Assembly (NCBI GenBank): GCA_003952965.2
Contig: CM025852.1
Coordinates: 20,962,815 to 21,026,814, forward strand
Source: Morella rubra
Lineage: Eukaryota; Streptophyta; Magnoliopsida; Fagales; Myricaceae
Direction: 5' to 3'
Length of the DNA stretch: 64,000 nucleotides
The notes under the pieces are model-generated. The model worked only from the letters and a program-made list of their open reading frames with translations, searched no databases and was not told where the DNA came from. Made by a program: the position numbers and the translations under genes. Within the stretch, counting starts at the first letter, position 1. Each line of letters opens with the position of its first letter. Positions 1 through 12,100 of the stretch are shown here, one piece after another.

Positions 1-1
1 A

Positions 2-1932
2 CTGGCAGTGATATTTGACTGCCTTCATCAATCCTTTGTTTGTGGTTCTACCGTTTCTGATACGGAATCAGTGGAAAGCAACTGCATGGGGTCTTGGGAT
101 TGTGCAAGCAATTCTTGTATAGTGCATTCCATTTTTGGAATGGACATTTTTGAACGAATGAATTGCTACAGTTGTGGCCTGGAGACACGACATTTAAAGT
201 ATACTTCCTTCTTTCATAATATAAATGCCAGTGCCCTCCGAACCATGAAGGTATCTTGAAAGTATATTCTTTTTTGTGCAATCATCTTTTTCTGTTAGGT
301 ATTTTCAGTGACTCTGACTTCTATATCACCCTTCAGGTTATGTGTCCAGAGAGCTCTTTTGATGAGCTTTTAAATCTTGTAGAGATGAATCATCAGTTAG
401 CTTGTGATCCTGATGTTGGTGGGTGTGGGAAGCTCAACTACATCCATCACATTCTCTCAACTCCACCATATGTTTTCACGACAGGTGATATTACTAGTGT
501 TCGGGAAATTTTTTGCTTCACTACTAGTGCTTTATGTTGAAACTCAGAATCATATGGTGGGTCTTGCAGTTCTAGGTTGGCAGAATACATGTGAGAGTGT
601 TGATGACATAAAAGCAACACTGGAAACCCTTAGCACGGAGATAGATGTCAGTGTCCTTTATCGTGGTTTAGATCCAAAGAGCACGCATAGCCTGGTTTCA
701 GTGGTATGTACACTGTGATGAATCTCAAATCTGGTTTTGATGCATATATATCAGAATTTTTCATGTATTTGTAAGGTAGGAAGATATAGACATTCAATAC
801 CAAACACTGCTGCTGGAAATGGTCACAGAGAGAAATGTTTTCCTGAAAATAGCCTATTTTCTAATTAGGGTAGAAGAATTTATTTACTCTGATTGCCTTG
901 CCCTAAAGGATCTTGTGAGAGATATAAGACCGGAGAGAGATCTTGAGGGAACAAGGTAGCTGTACCCTAGTAAGGGCTATAATGGGTCTGGAGGTTGTTT
1001 GGTGGATCCTGCTGGCTTGGCAATTGGTTTTGACAGGAGAGAGCTTTGGATGGATGGAGACACTGCCAGACCAGGCTTTGCAAGTTGTGGCCTAGAGGCA
1101 ATGACGGAGAGCTTTCTTTTTCTTTTGGTCATCGAATGGCAGAAATTTCTTATGAGTAGATTTTGCTGTTTACTGAGGAAAAGATCTTTTGGTGACTGAG
1201 GTTTCCAGTAGTGTTGAAGATAGGGAAACTATACTTGGAAATATTATACCCCAAAACAACTGAACCCATAATTTTGGTTTGTTACTCCCCTTAAAAGAAG
1301 ATGACTTATACTTGTGGTAGGGTACTCATGATCAGAATTATGCGAGTGAAATCAATATAAGTTGTAAAGCCTCTTTTTTTCTATAGGCACAGATTTCCAT
1401 CATGACCAATACTTCTAATTAGGTAGTTGTTGACACAACAAGTAGCCTTATTGATGAAAAGAACTTGCACCACTCACCCTTCCCCTTCCCTCTCCGCCCG
1501 ATATGCCTCCAAACAAGAATGTAATTATAGTTTTTGCATGCATGCACGTGTGTCAAATTCTATATCCAAAGTGGTTTTGTTCTGCATATTTGGAACCATA
1601 ATTTTAAGTTGGTTCGCCAGGACCTTATTGATATGATTCCAATGTCCTATTGTCTCTGATATGTGTTCTATAACTTCTAGGTTTGCTACTATGGGCAACA
1701 TTATCATTGCTTTGCCTATAGTCATGACCATTCACAGTGGATTATGTATGACGATAAAACTGTCAAGGTAAAATTCACCTTTCTTTGTAAATTTTACATC
1801 TGTTCTACCCACTGTACTTTTGTTAATCTGTATACTTGTGTTTAGGTGATTGGTGGTTGGAATGAGGTCCTTGCTGTGTGCGAAAGAGGGCACTTGCAAC
1901 CTCAGGTTCTTTTCTTTGAAGCTGTAAACTAG
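2..1932 (+). CDS. Ubiquitin C-terminal hydrolase-related protein, 3' exons (partial)
   Basis: These are the last five exons of a plant USP-like protein of the large DUF627/DUF629 family; the 5' part lies off the left edge. Exons: 2-250, 337-484, 570-703, 1681-1767 and 1846-1932, all with GT-AG borders and consistent phase. The reading frame is [10 protein letters not shown] onward, through [15 protein letters not shown], the zinc-ligand-like [21 protein letters not shown] and ISVLYRGL-like LYRGLDPKS. The fourth exon carries the C-terminal His-box region ([15 protein letters not shown] then WIMYDD), where the catalytic His of USP enzymes sits. The protein ends QVLFFEAVN, as I recall for this family. 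Family members often deviate at catalytic residues, so activity cannot be judged without the Cys box. The third intron is long (704-1680) and contains nothing I recognise. Confidence 0.85.
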
Positions 1933-2099
1933 TCTTCTTGATGGAACTTGGTCATGTTATTTGCTGCGTCAGAGAGCATTGAGTTTGACGTAGCTTGGCA
2001 CTCCACTTTTGCATACGGTGAGATGCTTTGTTTATATTGATGCAATGCTGCTAACACCGGCGCATTTCAAACAGTGCAACCTGCAATGTTTGGTTTTAG

Positions 2100-2201
2100 G
2101 AAATGGCAAGAAGTTTTGACATCAAACCAACAGTTACTGTTACATCATCAAGAGTTTTGGAGCAACTGGTCCTAGCAGGGAATGATGATATTTTAAAAGA
2201 G
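2100..2201 (+). other. Orphan exon-like segment
   Basis: A 34-codon open stretch is bordered by a good acceptor (TTGGTTTTAG) and a GTTTCG donor-like site, phase 0 on both sides. It reads EMARSFDIKPTVTV, then RVLEQLVLAGNDDILKE. The composition is protein-like, and no further exon was found on either side. It lies 170 nt past the stop of the UCH-related gene. It may be an alternative 3' exon, a relic exon of another gene, or chance. I do not recognise the peptide. Confidence 0.3.
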
Positions 2202-3029
2202 GTTTCGTTTTCAACTTAAGGACTTCAGATGATTGAACCGCCTTAAGTGTAGAGATTTTGGTTCTCGCTTCAGAATACTGTTTAGGCATACTTAGGATAT
2301 CCATCCCTGGAGTTGTCCTTTCATTCCTTAGATCTTGTCAATAAGATGGTTTGGTTGGGGAAAAGCATGTTATTATAAAGGTTGCCGGCTGTTTATGCAA
2401 TGGGGGAGCATATCATGCTATTTTTACAATCGAATGGAGTGTCAGTTGTTGCCTGGAGCATATAGCGAGTTGTAACAGGCCAAGATCCCAGTTAATTAGA
2501 TTTAGAAACTCTTCTACATATTTCTCCTTTTTTGTTAAAAATTTTCCCTCAGTTTATAGAGTTTTGTATAGATTACCTCACCTCCTCATGCTTATGTGAT
2601 TAGTATTATTGGGTAACTTGTTGCTTTTTCTCTTAACTTGTTCTTATTTATGTTATTTATTCGGTGAAATTTTCCTAAGCCTCTACATTGTGTTGTCACT
2701 TTCGTCTTTTCTTTATTTTTCCCTTTTCAACTATATGTTTTCTGCTACGTGTAAGATGCAAACAATATGTCGATTTCCTTAGGTTAATAATGTGCAGCCT
2801 TGATGTACCTCTAATAAAGACACAAAGGTTTTGATCGCCTATTTACAGTCGTGGCCAAGAAGTGGCTATTAGCTGTACCAACTATGAAAGATGATTCAAT
2901 AGGTTTTTGTGGGATGCTTGACTCACAAATGGATGTATTGACTATAATGGAGGTTTGAATTAAATTTTAAGGGGACATCATAGTCCGGCAAAAATTAATC
3001 AATTCCCCTCGAGTAATCAACTTCCCTCT

Positions 3030-3339
3030 AGTGGCTGATGTATTGTGGAGTTGGAAGAGGAGGTTTTAGAATCCTTTCGCTAAGGTTATTTGGAGGCTGA
3101 TTCCACATTGCATCTGGTGGTGTCTTTGGAGGGAGCGAATAGTAGATGTTTTGAAGATTGTTCTTTGTCTTTGGCTAGGTTGCAAGGCATTTTGTTGTCT
3201 TATCTTTTCTTTGGATGAACTCGTTGCTTAATTGCCCATTTGTAGATTTTGCTGATTTTCTCAGTTTTCATGCTTGTTTGGAGTAGTGTATTCAGTAAAG
3301 TCGTTTGTACTGTTTTCACCATTTTAAAAAAAAAAAAAA
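3030..3339 (+). mobile_element. L1-type LINE 3' tail, truncated
   Basis: The translation contains the zinc-knuckle reverse transcriptase C-terminus typical of plant L1 elements: VIWRLIPHCIWWCLWRER, then SRCFEDCSLSLARLQG and ILLSYLFF. It ends in a 14-A tail at about 3326-3339. At least two frame breaks are visible, one after W-R-E-R (one base missing) and one near the F-F-W-M-N position. It is therefore a 5'-truncated, decayed copy. The 5' border is not sharp. Confidence 0.75.
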
Positions 3340-4256
3340 TCTTTGCCCTTCGTTTAATTTAATTTTTGTTAACCGTCTGTAAAAAGGTGTAAAAGGATTA
3401 TTTGATATAATTATTTAATAAAAAAAGTGTTAAGAGTTAAAATATATTAGTCGTTCAATCAAATGAAAAATAATTTAAATGTCCTTTTAAGACAAGTACT
3501 AAAATATTGAAAAGTTCTTTAAATGATAATATATAAATTAAAAGCAAAGGAAAATATATTTGGTACCTCTCAATTATGGGATAACACTTTGCACCCGTTT
3601 TTTAATTTCATGACATTGAGCTCATAAAGTTTTAATCTTTGTCGATTTGCATCTAACTAGCCAATTGATCGTTTACGGTAAATTTATAACGTATGTAAAT
3701 GATTTTTAGGAAATATATTTTGTTATTATACATGGAAACTTACCGTTATATTTACAATCAATTGACCTTGATTGAAGGAAATGAACGTTATTACAAACTC
3801 GAACTTTGACTTCCAACCACAAAATTCGAATATAGAACTAAGATTGATTGTTTGGGAACAAAATTAAATAAATTAGAACTTGAAGGGGACGGATTAATTT
3901 TTGACAATAGATATGGTGGATACTGTGGTGTTTTCTTTAAATTTTATAAGTTGGTATATTGGTTGCATTTGTTTGTTTATTTTGTTAAGGTTCAAATTTG
4001 ATGATATATACGGTGGTTGTGGTGTTAGATAATTTCAAGTATCCGAGTGCAGGGAAAATAAACGGAATTGATAAGAGATAAAAGTCACTTGAAGTAATCG
4101 GAACATTATACCCGGGTTTCCTTTAAGCTTGCATTAATTTGGTTTTGGAAAGTCCAAAAAAGCATTAGTGATCGTTGGTGATAATTTAAAGATTGAAAAT
4201 TGGAACATCTATATTAGCAAAATGAGTGGGTATTGCAAGATAATCGATTTATTCTT
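3340..4256. other. AT-rich intergenic spacer
   Basis: No gene, tRNA or clear repeat was recognised. Both strands are AT-rich with many stops. The 3560-3900 stretch (phrases such as 'ggtacctctcaattatggg') resembles a degenerate non-coding repeat, but I found no paired end. Confidence 0.4.
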
Positions 4257-4745
4257 GCAAAACTAAAAACCATCTGGACCCGAAAGAGAAAAGAATCATG
4301 AAATTCCATATTCTTTTGATAAATAATAAAGTATTATAAAAAATATGTGAGAACAGGACAAAGTCTATACCATGTTAAATAACCTGAAAATACTGAAATC
4401 CGAAAAAAAAAGGGACTAACCCAACATAACATTAGCCCATAAGAAAAGAGAATGCAACATATCCCCTTGCAAACGTTCTATCGTCTTAGCTGAATCATCA
4501 AAGCACCTAAAATTACGCTCCCTCCATAGACACTATCAAATAAGCCAAAGGGTCCACAAACTTTCTCTTCCAACTCACCAACACATCACCCACCTTCCCA
4601 GGCATCACCCAGTTAAAATTCAAAATTCGGAGTACATATGTCCATAATCCTCTTGCGACAGAACAATAAAGCAACAAATGATCAACTTAACTGCAAAACT
4701 AAAAACCATCTAGACTCGAAAGAACTGAAGAAAAGAACAATGAAA
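4257..4745 (-). mobile_element. LINE zf-RVT fragment flanked by a long direct repeat
   Basis: On the minus strand, 4430-4690 translates to the L1 zf-RVT region: VDHLLLYCSVARGLWTYVL, then a W-V-M-P-G-K-V-G-D-V-L-V-S-W block and a W-R-E-R-N-like motif with stops and shifts. It is flanked by imperfect direct repeats of about 50 nt at 4257-4310 and 4691-4745 (both start TGCAAAACTAAAAACCATCT). These are longer than normal LINE target duplications and may be a local duplication. No poly(A) is visible at the expected (low-coordinate) end. Confidence 0.6.
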
Positions 4746-5847
4746 TTCTGTATGTAAAATGACAAGGCGACATGTCTTTCAAATGGAAGGTTATTAGTTC
4801 TAATCTTCAATAATAAAAATATCTTGACTTAACTATGGTGAGAGGCTAAGCCTTCCAATGCAATCATACTGAATTAGTTTCATCCAAACTCGATGCACAG
4901 AATATCATAGATTATTCCTTGTTATAAAACAAAAAAAAAGTCTCGCCCATCATAAATGACAAGTTTACTATAAAAAATGTCAATACCTAAAAAAAATCTG
5001 TTAATATTAGAACATTGTAATTTTTTGCTTGGATTATGTCATTTATGTGATACAATCATTTATGCATATGCATAATGCTTAGTTAGTGGAGTTTAGACTA
5101 TGGCAGTGGCAGTAATATTTTGTTAGACATTTGTATATTTTTTATTTGGACCTTGTATGAATTATGGTAATTTCATTTAATATTTGGTTTGTATTGTGTG
5201 CCAATATTGTATATTGGTCACACACACGTATGGGTAAAAAATAAAAATGGCCATAGAACTAAAATGATCATAATTTAATATGGTTGTAAAGGAACATTTA
5301 ATATGGCCAACATTTTATTTATTGTTCATATCAATTATCAAGTGACACAATTACTTGCATTTTAGATAAATGTTTATTTTAAATTTTAGATGAATGTTTA
5401 TTTTATTTTATATTTTATTTATTATTAATTTATGAGGAGTATAACAGAAAAATTTGGCCAAAATGCCTAAAAATCATTTTCGGTCCATTAGGACCCAAAT
5501 AAAATCTCATAAAAAAAATCCACATATTGAAACTAAAAATTTCTGGTTCCATTTGGTATTTATTGGAATAGAAAAGAAATAAAAAATTGGAATATGTATT
5601 AGTACCGAAACGAGCATAGATCATTCTAATTTCGTCTGTTCCGATATCCATCATTACCAATGACCTCGGATTTGTTTGAAATAAGGATGGATACTAAAAC
5701 GGATAAGTCCATTCCGATTTCGGTACTAATCTAAGTCTAATATTTGATTCCAATTCCATTCTGGTGAATACTTTAACCCTATTTAAAAATAAAAAACAAC
5801 AAGAAGAGAAAATCTCTTATTCCGAAAAATGCTAAAATTGCGTTCCG

Positions 5848-5990
5848 TTTCAATTTTGACCGGAATATTGGGCCGGAAAGGGTTTTAAGTTTTGGTTTTG
5901 GTTTCAAATTTTGACCGGAATATTGGGCCACCTTATTTGGAAAGGGTTTTAAGTTTTGGTTTTGGTTTCAAATTTTAATTTCAAATTTTG
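5848..5990. repeat. Short tandem duplication, CCGGAATATTGGGCC unit
   Basis: Two adjacent units of about 55-65 nt share 'ttttgaccggaatattgggcc' followed by 'aaagggttttaagttttgg'. The second unit has an insert. The surrounding 5430-5850 contains dispersed GGTCCATT / CCGATTTCGG phrases typical of non-autonomous hAT-like debris, but no terminal repeats could be paired. Confidence 0.5.
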
Positions 5991-6480
5991 AAGATTAAAA
6001 TATGTTTTAGAATAAGGATATGTTTAGTTAGTTAAGTTTGGACTCATTTATTTAATTTTGTATTTAACAATAATTTTCTTTTAGTAATCATTATATTTTA
6101 AAAAATATTAACACATAAAATTAAAATTAATTACAAAAATTAGGGAAAAATTATAAAATGTGGAGAAAAATAAACATAAAAATATTTACACCAATATAAA
6201 AATATTAGAAAATATCAAAATAACAAATAAATATTCATAAAATAATTAAAAAAATTCAAAATTAAGTGAAATTGTATAAAATATTTAAAAGTTCGCAAAA
6301 CTTATTAATTGCTATAAATTAAAAAATAAATAAAAATATAAGAAAAACATAAAATTTTAGAATATTAAAAAAATTAAAAAAGCATCACCAATAAAATATT
6401 ATGACTCTCGTAAACTCCGTACAGTTGTCCCTAACGGACACATACTTGGAAAGAAGCATTCACCGATAATCTCGGTTCCC
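5991..6480. other. Extremely AT-rich spacer upstream of the LBD gene
   Basis: This stretch is almost entirely A and T, with runs such as AAAATATTAG, and ends about 350 nt before the LBD start codon. Nothing coding is visible. It could act as a scaffold-attachment-like region, but that is only inference from composition. Confidence 0.4.
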
Positions 6481-6826
6481 TTTTCAATCTCTACTTTTAC
6501 TCAGTCTTCTCCCCCATCCAGCAAAATTCGGTCATACGAGAACCGTTCAGAGCAAGATACTACCATTTCAGTTCCAACAGTCTCCTCTCTCCCTTTACCA
6601 TTTCTTTCACGTTCGTCTTCATTATGACCATTATCTCTTTTATTCCGTTACTCACTTTCTTTCTTTTTTGTTTCAAACTTTTTACCATTTCTTTCTCGTT
6701 CTTCTTTACCATTTACCATGACCATCCTTTTCTCCTCCCCCTCTTCCTTCACGATCTTCAAACTTTGCTTCTTGTGTTTGCAATAAGAAGGTATCATATT
6801 GACTTGCACCATAAGGTGGTGTAAAC

Positions 6827-7800
6827 ATGACCCTTAAGGGTGGTACAAGCCAGGCATGCGCTGCATGCAAGTATCAAAGGAGAAGGTGCTCAGCCGAGTG
6901 CGCACTTGCACCTTACTTCCCTCCCGAACAACCAAAGCTATTCCAAAATGCTCACAAATTATTTGGTGTGCGCAACATCTTGAAGATACTCGAGAAATTG
7001 GAGCCTAGTCAAAAGACTGAGGCAATGAGGTCTATCATCTACCAAGCTAATATTCGTGACAAGTATCCGGTATATGGGTGTTGGGGCATAACATGTCAAC
7101 TACAATATCAAATCCTGCAGGCAGAGGAAGAGCTTCAAGCTGTCCAGGCACAGCTTGAGGTGTACCACCAGCATCAGATTTCCTCTGTGCCGAATGATGT
7201 GACTTCGCAATTAGAATTAGGCATGGCCCCGCCAAGCAATGACCTTCCACTTTTCAATCATACTCCACAGCCTTACAATGCCGTGCCTGCTTTGCCTGTA
7301 ACACAACAGCACTCTTATTCAAATGGCAGCAAATCCGGTTACAACTCTGCTTCTATGAACATGAAGGATAATGTGGCAAACCCTTTCTGGGTTCAGCATC
7401 CTTATGCCAATAACAACAATATCTGCAATAACTCAATGGCAATTCAGTCTCAGTTGGTCGTCTCGCAACCACTGGCTATCCAACAAGAAGAAGTTCAAGA
7501 CTATGATGAGATGCACCCATTCTTTGATACCATCGATGACAGACAATCATATATTGATTCCAAAGAGGCTTATGAGTCAAGGTACATTTACCACTTTGGA
7601 TGCATTAACCTGTTTAAAACACTTGAAACAATTGTGATTCAGCCAAGTGAAATAGAGGAATACTATTTTCAACCTGATAATTTCACTTAATCTGCAGCTC
7701 GGAAGAATCGTTGAAAGATACAACCCAGTCCAGTGAGCATGTTGCAGAGAATGAATTGAAGACCGCTGCTGCATGCTTCAGTCTTACCAGTGTCAACTGA
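6827..7800 (+). CDS. LOB-domain transcription factor, LBD22/LBD27 type
   Basis: This is a nuclear DNA-binding protein of the plant-specific LBD (ASL) family. Exon 1 is 6827-7581 and exon 2 is 7698-7800. The GT-AG intron restores SSEESLKDTTQ and a terminus ending ACFSLTSVN, giving 285 aa; the unspliced frame runs on into intron sequence. The LOB domain (about residues 8-110) shows the C-X2-C-X6-C-X3-C block (CAACKYQRRRCSAEC), the GAS block with FGVRNILKILEKL and EPSQ, and a leucine-zipper-like LQYQILQAEEELQAVQAQL. The MTLKGGTSQACAACKYQ start and the long Q/N-rich C-terminal half point to the LBD22/LBD27 (SIDECAR POLLEN) group. LBD27 acts in pollen development in Arabidopsis; a similar role here is inference. 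No damage is visible. Confidence 0.9.
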
Positions 7801-8480
7801 TCAGATGACGCTAAGAGCATTCTTTTTTTCCTGTTTCATAGAGTAAATTCCACAATTTTGAGATTCTTTTATTTTTTCTCTTAGTCCCTCTATGAATAAA
7901 TTTTTAACATTGCACAGACTATACAATCAATTACTTGCTATATTCCTATTCCTAAATAAATTGGTAGGTTGTTGAGTGCGAATGTTTATCTAACTTAACA
8001 GATTAATGGGGAGGCACTGATGGTCACCACATTTCATGTACATCTACATCGATAAAAGTCTCACAATTGTATAACTATTGATCTATATTTTTCACTTCTA
8101 CCTGAGAAAAAGGGGTTAAATAAAAACTCAATGAAATTTCCTCCAAGACTTTACAGTTTAAATTTTTGGCATTTGACTAGCCTCACACCCAGACACCCCA
8201 ATCAGAGCAGGAGAGAGCAATTCTGTCAATACCAATTATGGTGTCAGCTGCAGCTTTGTTTCATATTAATTAACGGATCACATATAACTAATATTGTAGG
8301 GAGCTGATCTGCTGCCAAGGCAGCTACCAAAGTAACCAAAGTCTTTTGCGCACCTATGTGGCAGCTTATGTAAATGCATATGCCGCCTCTACTGTCTAAA
8401 ACTCCTGAACCTGTACTGGATTGTTCTTTTAGGGTTACAGAACTCATCTTCATAAGCTACAGAGATAAGACGACAAGAAC
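7801..8480. other. Convergent intergenic region after the LBD gene
   Basis: This holds the 3' flank of the LBD gene (AATAAA-like 'gaataaatttt' at about 7892) and non-coding sequence. The BRUTUS-like gene ends on the opposite strand at 9161, so the two genes are tail to tail about 1.36 kb apart. Confidence 0.5.
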
Positions 8481-8484
8481 ATAG

Positions 8485-8705
8485 CTTGAATCCTACCAAC
8501 ATCTAGAAGTAGTAGGGGCTTCATAGCTACTTTCATTCTAAAGGAAACCGAAGAACCAACCTTTAGTCAATAGGAGCCCTACTTCCCTCTTTGCGACCTC
8601 ATCACTTCAATTCAAGCGCAAACCAATTTCTTTCTTAGTCACCGGGCGGAGCGCACCTTTGGTCTTCAATAGGGCAAGCTGTTTGATAGTGACTTCTTTC
8701 GTTCC
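8485..8705. other. Possible mitochondrial DNA insert (NUMT)
   Basis: The block is noticeably more GC-balanced than its flanks, with phrases such as 'ctttagtcaataggagcc' and 'agtcaccgggcggagcg' that look like plant mitochondrial intergenic DNA. There is no coding content. The assignment rests on style only and needs a similarity search. Confidence 0.25.
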
Positions 8706-9160
8706 CATATACAGATGAATGACTACTCAGATTACATGATTGACCACAATGGTAAAGAAGGAAACAAAAATCTAGAGTGTATATGATAAGGATATATTTA
8801 CATATTTTCTGCTTGCTTACTATTTCGTACAAAGCAGGTGATGAACCCTGGAATACCAGAAGCCAAGTATATGTAGAAAAAGGATACCATCTTTCTTGAT
8901 TGCCCTTGCTTGTTGTAAACTACTTCAGAATGAATCTCACAACTCATACAAACTAAAAAATTTAGGAAGCAGCGAGAAGGAAAAGGGGTCACATATTCCA
9001 ATAAACTCGGTTACTCGAGGACAACAAATGAAATTTTTGAAGTTCTTTTCAGAGTGCATTTGCCCAATCCTAAGGGGTCATATATAGATTACTCATACAA
9101 GCTCATTTTTCTATACAAAGTAGCTTGATGAAGGAACTATTCCCCCTAACCGAAAGAAAA

Positions 9161-12100
9161 TCACAGAGGCCTAGTATTGTATGAACCACAAAAAGAGCAT
9201 TTGTGGTAAAGCCAATGGAAGGGTGCGGCTCCTCTCTTCTCACAATCATTGCAAAGTATGACCTGCAATCCCTCTCACAATCAATCACTGGAAAAAAATT
9301 AACATATAGAAGGTGAGATGTGAGGACTAAAAACGCAATGATGAACCTGAGTTCGTCCAGCATATTCATCTGGAATTTTCTCTTCTGCTAACATTGCATC
9401 TAACATCCTAAAATATACCTGCAAGACATTCATAATTTAGGAGCTTCAAGAAAATACCAATTGGAGACAGTCAACTCATTAACTTGAGAATCAGGTCACT
9501 TCTTACGGCTTCATCTAGACAACCATAGAGAACAAATGATTCACAGACAAAAGCAACGACAAAAATTCGATTCCGCCACTTTAACAGCTTTAGCTCAAAA
9601 CAAAGTTGTTATATTAGAGTGAATTCCAATTATGTGAACTTAAAAGATTACTTTAAATTTTCATTTTAAGAAAATTTTCCTTACTAAGTTAAGAATTCAA
9701 CATGTTGAAATGAAGATCTCTATTAATTGTTTATCAAAAAAAATTTCCTCTCTGCAAATGCTGAAGTTAGAGTAGTACATATATACAAGAGCATGAAAGC
9801 AGCAGAGATGATAGGATAGGAAAATGTCTAGTCACCTGCATGTCCCCAAGTGACTTGCTACAGATTGGGCATGTATAGTGGATACAGGTATAGTCCTAGC
9901 AAAAGCAACATCAGCACCAGTAAAGTTGCCTGAATATTTTCCAAGTGCAGAAAAATGTGAAGAACTTTGAGCGGAAAAATACCTGAAAACATGTTGAGTG
10001 CATTAAATGACCACATGGAAGGGCTTTTACTGGAGAACTGGATGTGAAGATGTATTCATGGCATATTGGGCAGTTATCCTCCAAACATTTCTCCCTACAT
10101 ATGTGAGCTGAAAGAGAGCGTGACATACAAGCATTGCAATTCATGCAGTGAAAATAGTCAATTCCCAATCCCTTCCCAAGTCGGCACAGGTTACAGTAAG
10201 GGCAGTGATAGATTTCTCTGTAAAACAACTCCTTAATCAGAAACTTCAGAAGTTTAGACAGCTGAGATAAATATATCCAGATAGGTGATATAAGGCAAAA
10301 TTTTTAACAGTATTTCAAAATCACAGCTATTTTGAGGAACCCATTAACTAGAACATACTCAAAAATAATTATTAAAAACTAAGGATACAAACAATGCATT
10401 GCAGACTTATAGGACCACTGTGGTAGTTAAATGATCGGACTAAAACATCCTTGATATGATGAAACATGGCATCAAATGTTTGCTTTCAAGTTATATTCTA
10501 TAATTATGCACAGGATTAAGATCTTATGCAGTCCCACTTGTTGCCATCAGCTGTAAACAGTTGTGCACATGAGATCTCTAAGTTTGTGGATTTCCAGCAG
10601 TATAAGTATTATTTTAATTTACCATGCCGCAATGCAGAACAATAAGAACTCTTGCAAAATGTCAGTTTGTGACACGTGCGATCTTGAATATAGAAGTTGA
10701 GAAAACTCTAAAGTCACACTACTTGAGTGGTTGCAACACAATCCGAAATGTTGAAATCCTTTACAAAGTTAATCCAATACACCGATGCCTTACCAGCTAT
10801 GAAGCAACAAGAGAGTTATTGGTCTCTTCACAAAACATTTTGGGTGTGACTACTTTGGCCACAGCCTATTGGACTTAACAAATAATGATCATCACTGAAT
10901 TAGTTTATGTCCCTATCGATGGGCTAATAAGAAACAAACTGTTTTGTCTAATAAAATAGTCATTAATTGGTAGCCAAGGGCCTCTCATAGATATTAACTG
11001 GTAAGGCCTCGCCATCTAAACTTGCCAATGTCCATGCTATTAAAGGGCATCATAAAGAGAGGAAAACAAAACAAGCTTTGGTATTGGCAAAAAATTATCG
11101 ATAATTCCCTTGCCAAGTACCTCTACACTTGTAAATTAAGGTGTCATTTAGTGTCAGTAAGTCCCGATGGTGCTTGGGCTAATCATTACAACCCCCCTCA
11201 AACTTCTTTTGAGAAATTAGTAGTTTGCATGAAAGATACTAACAAAGAAAGACTAAATAATCCTTTTCTCAAAAGGCAACCTTTTTTGGTCTTTTTCTTT
11301 TGTTTCTATTTATATTAAAGAGGTGAAGCAACAGCAAAAGCAGAATTTCATTGCACAAAATCAAGATTCTGAAAAAGGTCAATTGTGCTACATCACCTTC
11401 CATCATCAAATAGCTTGCAGATCTTGCAATAATATCTTGCCATGGAAAAATTGTCACAGGAAACAGTGGAGCATGTGGGACCAATCGGCTGAATTTTCAA
11501 GCACTTCATGCACATCATCTTTGTAATAGATTTCCTGTGTACATGACAGAAACAATGGCAAACATGCTGAAAAGGATTGAAAACCATGGAAATTTAGTGT
11601 GAAAGCAGAAAATGTAGCTCACATTGTCCACACCTATCCAACGTATGGTCAGCCACCTCATCATGGCAACGGATGCATGCATAAAGCTGGTTGCAACAGG
11701 AAGCAAAAAGCTTACAATTCCTCTTGTAGTGTTTGCAACCAAAGGTTAATTTGAGATGGTCCTGATAAGATGGATACCGACCAGGAATACCTTCCTTATT
11801 ACTTGAGACTGAATGGGATATTTGTTGTCTAACAATCCAACGGCTGATACAAGATGGACAACACTGTCAAATAACATAAGTTTGCACTAGCAATATAGAA
11901 AAAATTAAAGCAAAAATAATTCAGGTCTCTGAGCAGGATGTCAGCAAACAGCATATAGGCCTAATATTCAAAGGATGTAGAAGGGAACCACTGCCCTGAC
12001 AGAATTTGAATATATTGCCAACTTCAGGTTCATACAAGTGGTTGACTTTTTCTGTAAAATATCCTATGTGCCATAACATCAGATGTGACGGTACACGCAC

